From NCBI GenBank assembly GCA_009869945.1, contig WIXG01000033.1:300221-364220 (forward strand): a stretch of 64,000 nucleotides of DNA, given 5' to 3'. Within the stretch, counting starts at the first letter, position 1; the number at the start of each line of letters is the position of its first letter. This document shows, piece by piece, positions 36,001-48,000 of the stretch. The notes below the pieces were generated by a model. The model had not been told where the DNA came from, searched no databases, and was given only the letters and a program-made list of their open reading frames with translations. The translations under genes were made by a program, and so were the position numbers. The DNA is from Mesaphorura yosii. Taxonomy: Eukaryota > Arthropoda > Collembola > Poduromorpha > Tullbergiidae.

Positions 36001-39000
36001 GTGCGGTGTGCTTCGCTGATTAGAAATTCCATAATATCTAATATCTATCGCATCTGGTTCTGGTTTCGTGGTTTCTGGACATTACCTCCAAACCTTGGTC
36101 CAACATTCCTGCTTTCTCCACTCCTTGGACCACGGAATCTCACTCACACTCACGTCATCAACAAGCTAAGCCAAGCCAGTTCGCCAACCAGCCTCAGCCT
36201 GTACCGGCCTGTGGGCTTGTCTTCATGATTTCATGTCATTTCCATTAGTATGTTTATAGTAAGAATTCATTCTCTCGAAAGTAATGCCGTGGCTCATGAA
36301 AACAATGAGTCTGTGTAGGATTAACATCAAAATAACCTTCACATCGCACCACACATTGCTCGGGACGATAGGGGAAGCATGACTAGAATTCGAAATCCTA
36401 ATACTTTAATCTGGAAAGTCAAGTGAAACGTGAAATGAAATGAAGAGACAAATTAAGGGGCATAATAGAGCGAGTATGCATTGAGGCGGGTGAGGCCTAA
36501 CAAAAAGCAAGAGAAAGCGGGCGGTAGAATTCGGCAAAACAATAAACAACGAAACTATCGCATTCTACGATCGTAACTGGCTGATGGTATCCGTATCATG
36601 TGTAGAACGCAGTAGTAATCTAGTAATAGAAATTGATGTCAATCCCTGCAAAGAGGATCGGATATCTCTTCACACTGATTAATTTTAATCAGTGTCACTT
36701 TTAATCAAGAAATTCCCCTAAGAGCAACGCGACGCAACCGATGGGACAAAAAACGCAAATACTGTAAGGAATCCAGAATCAAGTTTCACATAATAATACA
36801 AGAATCGGATTTCAATTTATCAAGCAGCACAGTCCTGGAAATGCCACTCCATTCTAATGTCAATGCATTCTTCCTGATTTCATAGAGGTAGAAGTGAACA
36901 TTGTTATTGTTTTAGAGTACCGAGTGAATCTGTGTGTACAACGGCGCGAATTCTCAAGAGTAATTAAGGACTTATATCACTTCGAATTTGCTTTAGTGAA
37001 ACTCGAGAGCCAAGCACCAGCACATTGCGCACATGGGAATGAGTCGTCCCTTCAAAAGTACTTACTTGAAGTGGCGTGCTTTCCGCTGACATGGACGTGA
37101 ATCCAACAATGTCCGAGAAGTAGATTGTTACCTCTTCAAATTGCTCGGGCTCGATCGCGTCGCCCATCGTAAGCCTTTGTGCGACTGGCCTACATACATT
37201 GGAAAGAAAGAAAAAAATATGGATTCAATTTTGTTTGGGTTCCTTCAGTTCGTTCAATCATTAACTTTTATTGTAATTCATTAGTCGAAGCCGGCCACAA
37301 AGTTGGCAAATTGTGCGTGTTCGTGCGCCAACAGTGAACGTGTACGGAAAAGATGAGTGAGCGATTTATCATTGTCATTTCCACACAATAGGTTCCTAAT
37401 AAATATTTTCGCGACACGCCATCAACGTAGACGTCTAAAGTTGATGTTACAAACATGCACTTGCACTCTCGTTTCGTGGAGCATATGCACAAAATAAAAA
37501 ATTACTCACATTGGCAACATTCTGTGGAGAAGATCTTCAGTCTTTTTCTTTTCTTGGATTAACATGCCCGTCCTTTCATTCACCAAGTCTTCGAGGTTAT
37601 TTGCATACTTTTCCATCATGCCAATCATTTGATCCATGATGTTTGGAGTCCTGAAACATGTTCAACAATGAAAATGCATTAACAACCGGTACGGTATGGC
37701 TTGACGCTTGGTGAGATGATGACGTTCTTGGTACATCTTTTATACACAATTGCTTGAATTGATTGCGAATGCACAGCACGTACGCAGCACGTAAGGCGGG
37801 GCAGTAAGCGTAAGCCTACGATACACCAGAGTTCAATACTCTGCTAATGGAGAAAGTTCTTTCTCAGCACAAATAGCAAAAAACTTCTCATCCAGAAAAA
37901 GTAAAACCAAAATTGATCAAACTCTTTCCTTGTAATTTATATTACCATAAATTATTACAATAATACGAAGAAGAGCAGAGTCGTGGCCGACGTTATCGTT
38001 AGGCCGAGTTTAATAGTTCGGGGAGGAGGAACTGCAGTGCATAAATAAGGACACCAGGACACGATTCCAGGATTGCAGCAAGAGCAAGTTACGATTTCGA
38101 CAATGGTGAAAGTACACAGTAGAGAAGAGAAAAAGTTTCGCACGAGCCCGCACACGCCGTACATCAGGAAACATTATTACGCGATTATTTCACGATTTTA
38201 TATTTTTATAGCATATTCTCTTCACTTTTTACTGGTGCAACTTACATGCCCTCCTTCAGTGGCTTCAGTCTTTCGCGAATAGTACGGAAAGTAGGTCGAG
38301 CTTCAGGGAGTTCGTCCCAGGACTCTGTCATCACTGAAATCACAAACTCCGGACACTGACTAGGACACTCGTCCAGATAACTGACCTGCGGGCGAAAGGG
38401 TGGCACGACTGGTAGCCGAACTCGCTCGATGATCTCTGCAATTAAGTCATTACATGAATAAATTGACAAATGAGAATGCGGGTCTCTTGTAAATGTTGCT
38501 TGTGTCATGAATTCAAATTTCATTCGATTCGAACTCCTGACTACCAACTCTATTCTACTCTCATAAACCAGAATTCAATTCTACATGTAAAGTAATAAAC
38601 GAACGCGATTTCACAGAACTTGGAAATAAGACAGATAAAAGATCGTCTTGATTGAAAACTCTGACATGCATGGGAATACGGGCGCAAGAAATCTCTTTGA
38701 CAGGCACGTGGTACGAAAATCGCATCACACGCTGTCGAGATTCGTAGAGATTCTCACCTTGTGGATCCATGTCACATATTCCATAAGGACCTTTCCTCCC
38801 ATAAATCTCGTAGAGTATAATACCAAACGCGTACACGTCTGCTTTCTGAGTGCCAATCCACATTCCTTTCTCCCTCAGCAGCTCAGGTGCTCTCCACAGC
38901 AGGTTTTGGTAGTACGAATGCTTTGCTGTCGGATCGAGCACGCCGACGTTTGCCGCATTGCGAAGTTCATACAATCCGAAATCAGTTAATTGAAGAACCC

Positions 39001-42000
39001 AACGTGACGTGATGACCTTTAAACAGAACCAACATCATTCAATTTTTAATATTACTAAATCTTGAAATAGAAAACAACACGACGCGCAAGTAAGCGATAT
39101 TCTATCTTCATTTCTTCAACAGAGTTGTCGTGGTCAGTGTCGGAGAGGAGAAAAATATCAGTTCTTATTCATCAGGTCCGTTTGTTCTAATTTCCTCATT
39201 TCAGCTAATTGAAGTTGTTAATAATTAAATAATAATAATAATATTAAGGAAATTAAACTCACACAATTGGAACTCTTGAGGTTTCCATGAATTTCCAAGT
39301 CCGACTCGTGCAGGTAAATCATTCCCTGCGTTAATGGAAAATGTCAGCCATGTGCCACGCCATTCCATTCTACTTTAAAACACTATCAAATGTACGTACC
39401 TTTATCAGATCATGGATCAGTGACGCAATGAAAGTGTGATCCAGGCGAATATCTTCGTTTTCAACAACATCCTACACATGACAGCAGATAGAAATCATAA
39501 TTTTAGTACAAACAGAAAAGGAGCAGATGATTTCGTTATCGGAAAGGAGCGCACAGGATAAAGGATATGAGATTAAGGCCTGGGAGAAAAGTCAAGAGGA
39601 TAAAAGCTGAAGAAGTTCCTTTCTTATTTACAGAGAAAGGCAGCAATGCGTTGAGTGTTTACTTGTAATATTTTATTGGCATCATTAAACATTTACTCGA
39701 GTTCTCGTTCTTTATTATGACAGGATGAAGTTTATTATTGCATTGAGAAATTAAGTCCAGCTGCACGAGCAAGCAAAACCATCCGTGCGTCCATCGGGGC
39801 GTGCAAGGCGAAAGGGAGAACCAATTTTTGGCACAAAAAAAAGAACGTGAAGAGATTATTTCAAACAAATAAAGTCAATAAGCCCTAAGCCAAGAGGGCT
39901 TCGAGAAAACGCTGGTATTAGATAAACTTTCACCTTTTGCTTCATACACGGACTAAGTCAATAGAGCAATAAGCAATATAGAAGACACTTAAAGAAGCTA
40001 TTAGAATTATTGCTGCAGTGTTAGAAAGTCAGTCTTCATACTCTCTGCGTCTTCGTGCACTTTTTTTATCGAATCAATGCACGTAAGCGAATCTATCCCG
40101 AAGAACCTTGACCAAATTGCAGCTGCAGTATGAGATTACAAGTTTGGAATAGGCTCGGCAAAATTAAACAAGACAGCGAAACAATTTTAGAACAAAAATG
40201 CCTTAACCTTTTGGATTAAATTAAATAGCTGGTTAGCTAGAACCGGCAAATTCCAAATTGAATGACGGGGATTTTTTCCCGTACAAGTGGGCAGTGATTG
40301 GTGGTAAATGGGATAAAATTCTTTAAAATTTCATAATAAACTCCAAGTTGAATTGAACCCAAATCAACCAGACTCGTGCAAAGTGTGCAAGAAAAGCAAA
40401 TCGAATTTACGGTGCCTTTTCTTTTTTTCAACGGCGTTCGTACAGCCCCGTGGTCATCCCCCATTTTGGCCTCTATTTTTCGATTCCCTTCGCAATATGA
40501 CTCACGAAAATACTGGGCTGGAACGGACTAAAGTCAAATGCAATTATTGGCCATGATGAACTATAAATTCATGAGCGCGTGACCAAAGAAATTCTAGCCG
40601 GAACATTCTTCGGATTCGTCGTGAAAGACTCATGTCATAAACTCATTTCTTTTTTCCCTCAACAAACATGAGCGCGTCGTATACAGGTAGCTTGTCGGAA
40701 GTAACGTTCAATGATCATATTTCTTGATTTTGTAGAACGCAACTAAAAGAGAACTAACGTCAGTCATCTTTGATGAATGTTGGTGAAAATTGTGTAAGAA
40801 GAATTTAGGAATTCAGATTTGAAAGTAATTCCAAATTTTCACAAATCCAATCGTTAAGCGGTGTGATCTACATTGAAAAGAAAACATCAAGAGGACGCGT
40901 ACGGGTAAAATCGATAGCTAAATGAAATTTTGATTCAGAGGCGAATGAATCAAAGGAGCTCAGGCCAAGAATGCCTTCATTTCTGGCAAGAGAATAATCT
41001 AGGCTTTGAAATTCTATGATCTAATTTTTATTATGGCCTCTATTCCGCATCCGCATTAGACCTCATTCGTATTTACGATCTGCCTCATTGCATTGCGCTA
41101 CGTACCCTCTTGCGCATTATTTTCATTGATACGTCGTCACCCGCGTGTTATGGTTATGATTATGATTGTTGTCACTGCCACTGTCAGTGTCAAGCAGGCA
41201 TGCCAATGCCATACGTGATTTAAAGTGAATGAAGTGCATCACAGATCATAAACCATAGACACACATCACAGATCATAGTTTAGTTGGAATCACAGGAGGA
41301 AATTCTGGAAAATGCCCACGGTGCCTCTGCAAACCAGCGCGCAAAGTCTAAGGCCCTTACTTTAAGGCAGCAACAACTACGACTATTCGACTATGAATAG
41401 ACTGTTAGTACCAATATAACTTCATTATTGTGCTATTGTGTTACCCAACAAAGCGTAATATGAGTGAACCAACACCATCACGAGACCGATAGGCGGCGGA
41501 GGGCAATAATAATCATATCGTACTCATGAAGTGCGAAGCGAAGTCTGCGAAGTATGGTGAAAGTGGATCATGCGGACAGAAAGCCTTGCTTTCCCTTTCC
41601 TTTGCCTTGTCTTGGAGAAATTCCAGTATAATAATGCATCGAAGAAATTTTATATCACTTTGCACTGCCACTCTTTTCGCGTGTCTTATTAGATCAAAAT
41701 AAAAATAAAGGCGAACATAATAATACAACTAAACTAAGTTTGACACTCGCGTGGCGTGGCACGTATCGCGTGAAGCAGGCTTGGAGCATGAAGGAGGTGA
41801 AGGAGGACGAAATGGATAGGGCGTAATGTAATAAAAGGCAGGATAAAATATAAACGTGGAACATAAAACGAGGTTTGCTTTCTCACAAACGCGGTATACG
41901 AAGCGAGCCAGAAAGAGTAAACGAAACAATGCAGCAGCGGTGCCGTGCAACGTACCGAAAGTGATCCTTTCCCGCAATAATCGTAGACAAGTTGTATCTG

Positions 42001-45000
42001 AAACGCTGTATACAGTGTGTGTATTAGAAGACCGTCCATAGCAAATTTTTTTTCTTCACCTTAAGCCGAGTTCTTATACACGTCATTAAATACCATGAAG
42101 TGAAAATTTGAATCGGAAGTCTGATTTGGCTTAAATATGGTATGAACTCGGCTTAATTTGCTTTGCTAAACGGTCTTCTAAAACGCACACTGTAGACAAA
42201 GTATTATTTACTTAATTTATTACTAATTTGAGCATTACAACGAAAAAAGCAAAGTTTCCAGCCGGGATTAAAATCCTTCACGTGGCACTCCCTGTTGTAT
42301 TGCAGTGCGAACTTTCTTGAAGTCCGAGCAAGTGTTTGTTTGGCTTTCGGTTTTCATTCTACGACAGTTAAGTTTTTGCTAACCGCTCAGTTCTAATCAC
42401 AACTCCAGGCTAACTCAATTAAAAGTACCTAATTATAAGTGGGTATTAATAAAAGATGGGTAAGCGCAAGTTCCACGCACAGAAGATTGTCAGATATTTG
42501 CAACCAAGCTTATTGAAACTGGAGGACTCCGTCCATGACGAACTAAGTTCTTACTAATCAGTATGGAAGTCGATCACGACATTAATTTCAGAAAACAGGA
42601 GAATTAAACGTATTGTTCTGAAATATGTCATCCGATCACTCCATGACAAAAGATCACGATTAATTGACATGTTTAATGCAGACAGACAATCGGGTAACGA
42701 TGAAGAGAATGGTGTGAATGATGCGGATGGTGATGCAATGGAGGAGGACTCTGTGGAACCGAAAGTAAGGTTTCAGGTTATTCATCCTGATTCATGCTAA
42801 GCATTGACTATTTTATGTTGAATCTTTTTGATCAGGTGTATACAAATTCCACATTGAATGTTCATTATTCCAAGTCAGCATCTGGAGTTTATCGCTGCCT
42901 GGCTGCAGAATGCAATTACACAATGACAGTCAGAAGATCAGTTAAGTCGCACTGTCGTAAATGCTATCCCGATCTGAGAGCAGCCAGCACCGGTATGCGT
43001 AAGAGGAAAAGTCTTCGTAAGCCAGTCTTATACCAATCGCAAAGTGTTAAGCAAAGATTAGCTGCCGCCGAAGCTGAGGAGGAAGGAAGAAAATCCGGGA
43101 AGCCACCAACATATGCGTGCAAGTTTTTGTTGTGTAAAGCAACATTTTATACCCGTCTGAATCTTCAAAAGCATGAATATGGTCATAAAGAGTAAGCCAG
43201 AGTCCAAATCTTGAAACTTAATTTATTCTTTTTGCTCGCAGAACTAATGGCAGACTTTCAACCTACCTCAAGAGTTTACCACAAAAACTACAGCACAAAC
43301 CTGAATTAAACACCCAAAAAAGCAATTTCGTCGGAAGGTATTCTTGAAAAATTACAGGAGGGTCTGCAACAAGTGTTCTAGAAAGTAATTTCAGTGAAAT
43401 CAACCTATTACGTCTACTTCGTTCTCATTGTGGAAAAACTGACAACAATTGGCCTTCTTCGATATATTAAAAACGTCATCCGACGAAGGCAATAAAGATC
43501 TATGTTGGCAAGAAGTGCATTCGCGGTGGGAAGACCCACGATGTGGAAGCTGACCATGAACACAGAAGCTCCAGTGCCATATTTCATGAATGCCTTAGTG
43601 GAGATATGGTTGCATTTGAAGTTGCACGACATTATCATGGAACTAGAGAAGCTATGGAGGCGGAAGAGGCATGTTGGCAGGTGAGCGGAAGCCAGCAGTC
43701 AGACTATAATTTCACTAATTTCAGCCCTATAATTTCAGTTTGCTCAATTTCAGCCCTATAATTTCAGTTTGCTCAATTTCAGCTAGTCGGTGAGTTACGT
43801 GAAGTAGCAGAAGATGATCCCACCGAAGTTCAGTGGAAGTGGATTAACAATAGAAGTGAGCAGTTAGCCATGTCAAAATTCACCACTGAACGCCGTGATC
43901 AAGCTTACTAGTTAGCGGTTACCAACCACGCATAATTTGTATTAAGGAAGGATGTGTTCTAATTCACAATCTCCACGGTCGTAAAAATGCTAAGGATTTC
44001 TATGGCAAGCTTCACCTTCATGAAAACGATATTGCGCCTTTCAGTATCTAACTACTTGAACTGGTTGAACTACTTAATATTGTTGTTTGTCTTCTACCTC
44101 CTAATCGAATTCCAAGCTTTGTTTATCTTATACTTCGACTTTGCTTTTTCGGTTGCACATTCTCAAACTCGTAATAAATTAAACCATGAAATAATAATCA
44201 CCATACCTTGAATTACGGCACCATGAAATGAATTAATGTTTGGATGCACAATTTCCCGCATGTAGCGCATCTCCTTCATTGTTTGTCTTGAGATTACGTG
44301 CTTCTTGATAAGTTTCAGCTCCTTCACTCGAACCACTGCGCCTGCACATGGGAATCAAGACACGTACGTTAAATTAGAAAATGGCACCGCAAAGTTGTAA
44401 ATGTAAACATTTAGATTCGGCATTGAGTTCAGTATTGTAAGTACCTTTGAAATGCGCTGTGGTACAATAGACTTGGCCGTAAGATCCAGCGCTCACGAGA
44501 CTCATCTGTATAGAAAGTAGAAATGTTTCATTAGTTGGTGATTATCAAAGTAAATATTTTCATTCACGCAGTAATGAACAGTGACTCGACAACGATTGTT
44601 CGCTTCAAGAGCGATTACAGGATAGAAGAGAATTTCGCAAGCTCAGATGCCGAAATCCGTTCCCAGAATGCAACTCACTCACGCGTGAGGCATTGGCACA
44701 TGCTCTCTTGCACCAACCGGTTTCATTAATGCGTTAATTACATTACGAAATCCAATTAATATCCAGCCAGCCCGACTTACCCTTGACTGCGTATGTTCGC
44801 CGAAAGGTTGTTGAAGCTGCAAATCGTCTCTGTCAATTTTCCAAAGGAGGCCAGCGATTTCCTGCTCGATTTTCCATTTACGGTATAGGCTAATCGCGCC
44901 GCCAACCACGACCACAAGCACAAACCCGAGGAGGCCAGCAGTAATTGTCGAGGTGGACAAGTGACTAGACTGTGGGCAGTACTCGTTTCGGAAACCGCAT

Positions 45001-48000
45001 TTCGGGGCGTCGGACGGCACTCGCCCATTCAGCCAGTCAATTTGAACACCGTGATATAACTTCATTTTCTGTACACAGACGTATGTGTCAAAAAAAGGTA
45101 GACTGAGTGATCTTTGCTCACTGAGTGCTTACCGGCAATGTAAAATTTGCTTGTGTTGGCGGGTGAAAGTTGGCCACTGGAATCATGAACGAGTGACATG
45201 AGAAGGTTTGTTGACCGGTGCTCGGCGTTAACGACGCGAAGAAGGGACTGGTTGGCTCCCACGTGTAGTTGTCTGGCTTGAATGCAATCACCGTGTAGTT
45301 ACCCTCAGAGTCTCCGTTGGCGTCAATTGAAATGGTTGCGCCAGTAATACCTGTTGAGAGAGAACAAAGAGGACAATGTCATTCACATTCTGCCCACTGC
45401 CACGCCCACATTTCCCTGGAAAGCCCAACGTAACAAAGGAAAGTAGATCAAGAAGCGTCAATCCCTTCCTTAAGAAACTCGACTCGACGTTTCCTGGATT
45501 TTGTGTCAAAACCAAATCTTATCACAAAGAAATCTAAGAATCATAACAGCCGCTGTGAGCTGGGCATTGGAGAATATCAAACTTTATGTCTTTTCATAAA
45601 ACCAAACACGGGAGCCGGTGAAAGTGGAGTGAAAGCAGCGGCTGCTTATTGCACAGCTGGGCAAGTCGAGTTAAAAGTCGTAAACTACAAGCAAGTACGA
45701 ACATAACTCGGTCTACTCGGTGCTGCAGTATATGCTTCATAACTTAAAATACGATCTTGTTAATTCACATTTGCAGTCATGGCCGTAAAGGTTTCTCAAA
45801 AGTATTCTGACTTCATCAAACTGCTCAGCCAGAGCACAGCAACGCATGGCGCATGGAGTTCAGTCAACCGTAAAATTCATTGTCTGCCTTTTACTTTACG
45901 CGTCGTCGTCCCGAACCCGAGCCACTCACACTTTCAGCTTCAATAATTAATACTGCTTAGCATTAGCATACAGAAATGAGAATTCATAAAGTTTGACGAA
46001 ACGAGAAATGCGAACGCTAACAAGTTGACAAAACTCTCAAACTTTTCCGGCATGACGTATAATAATAGCTTTCCCTTCTCAGAATTCTTCTCGCTTCAGC
46101 AGGCGCCGTGGTGTGTCGTCGTCGCCGGCAGGGAAGTACGCAATTGAATAAATGAATACGACATGATTACTGCGAGATTGCGACACGACATGAGTGCATG
46201 CTCTACGCAAAATGTGGCGGCGCGTCGTGTGGAGCACAATAGAAAACTCATAAATAGTTGACTAACTATTATTCTTCCCTTTTCCCCACCTTTCACACGC
46301 AAAGCAAAGCCAGCCGGGCAGCCAACTGCAAATGCGAATTGTGGCTCAACAAGCCCGAGAGAATTATTTAGAACAAAAAGAAAGATAACACCCTACAAAG
46401 GCCGCAGCTCAGCTCAGACTTCTTGCTTGCCTCGCCATCTCATTTATTATTGAGGTCAGCCTTGCTTTATGACCGAACACATGAGGACAAGCTGGTCAGT
46501 CGTAAAGACTAGTCACAACTCACAACCAAGCTTATGTTTGAGCTTGATTTCATTTGTTTATGCAACGATAAAAAATTAATAACTGCGACAGTCACAGCAC
46601 TGCCGGATGATGAATGGGTCATTCATAAATACGTAAAAACTAATCTAAAGCCCGTGGGCTCGTTTGTCACAAACAACCGGACTGAATAAAAGCTTACTTT
46701 CATAATTCTTCATCCCGATGATAGTTTTAAATATTCCCCGTCCATCCCTCGCCAGTTTCTGGATATCCGACGTCCGATTTGTCTCCAGCCACATTTTGTC
46801 CAGTGCTTTCGCATACAGCATGACGGAGTCGTACAAGTTGGCAGCGTAAATCGAAACGTGCTTAATCCATGTGCCTTCGAATTTACTGGCTATAAAGTTG
46901 AACGGATGCTTTCGGCTGTACTCGTTGACTTTCTTTGAGAAGGTGTCGTAAATTTTGTGGTCCGGCGGCGTGGGAGCCACGACGAGAAGCGAGCGTGCTG
47001 TGCTTTCTTCGAAATTTGACAGGTCGATACAGTTGCGATTGTTGAGAAGCTCGTCGATTTCTGCGAATTGAGAAGTGGAAACAAACAGAAATGAAATTCA
47101 TACATTTGAAATCAACTTTTGTTACAAGAAAAATGATGTTGCTTCATTTCGCAAGGAAGCAAGCTTTACCAGGAATACGAGTAACCTTTTTCCACGAGGA
47201 GTACCGGGGTTAAAATGAATTGCGGATGATTCTGAGAAAGCTTTGCCGAGCCACACCGATTCCCGGTGAGCCTGCTGGCTCTCATGATCGTGGATCATTG
47301 TTATGTACTCAGTTTTCGCCTTTCGCCGTTCCCTCTTTATATTGTAATTTTGTAACGCTTTCACAATCTTTGTGTTTCTTTTAAAAGGGATTTGATGCCT
47401 GAGCCGTGGGTTTACCTTTTTCCGGGCACTTACCGTAATCAACCTTGGCTGGCAGAGAAAAGAAAGACTACGTGCAAGATGAACTGGCCTAATGCACACA
47501 AAATTGGGATCGCAGTCGCGCGATACGGTACGACATGGCATAGTACGGCAAAAGAAGGATTTTCGCAACAAGACGACAATGCGCAATGAGACGAAGATAA
47601 GATTACCGAAACAAGGTAGCAACGACGCGAATGGCGACATGGAAAAATTGTCCGTGGACTTTGATACTACTCCTTTCTTTAAAGATTAAAGTGAAAGTGG
47701 GCTTTACTTTCACTTCACCTTTCCATTTACTATTTCATTCATTTCTATTTCATTACACGGATGAGACGAAGTAAAAACGCATTACAAATTCAAGACGGGT
47801 TTGCTTGCAGTTTGTGTCTGCAGTGCAATCGAGCAAAAATGTCTCGCGTCGCAATTGCCTGCAAAAATGTTTGCCTCTTTTCTTTGTTCGCTGTGTTCGC
47901 CTGTACTTGGACTTGTTTGGATTTTATCTAAATATTGTACGTACATGCTTCACAGTAATCCGAGTTGACACTAATGCAAATACTGGATTCCGGGAAAACT

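Noticed and set aside
38500-38560. Reverse-strand GAGTTCGAATC in the cyclase intron, resembling a tRNA T arm
   Set aside because: Flanking sequence does not pair as a T stem or acceptor stem.
47122-47640. 172-codon minus-strand ORF in a cyclase intron
   Set aside because: It overlaps plus-strand ORFs, lacks domain character and would be an unspliced extension next to exon 7 without support.
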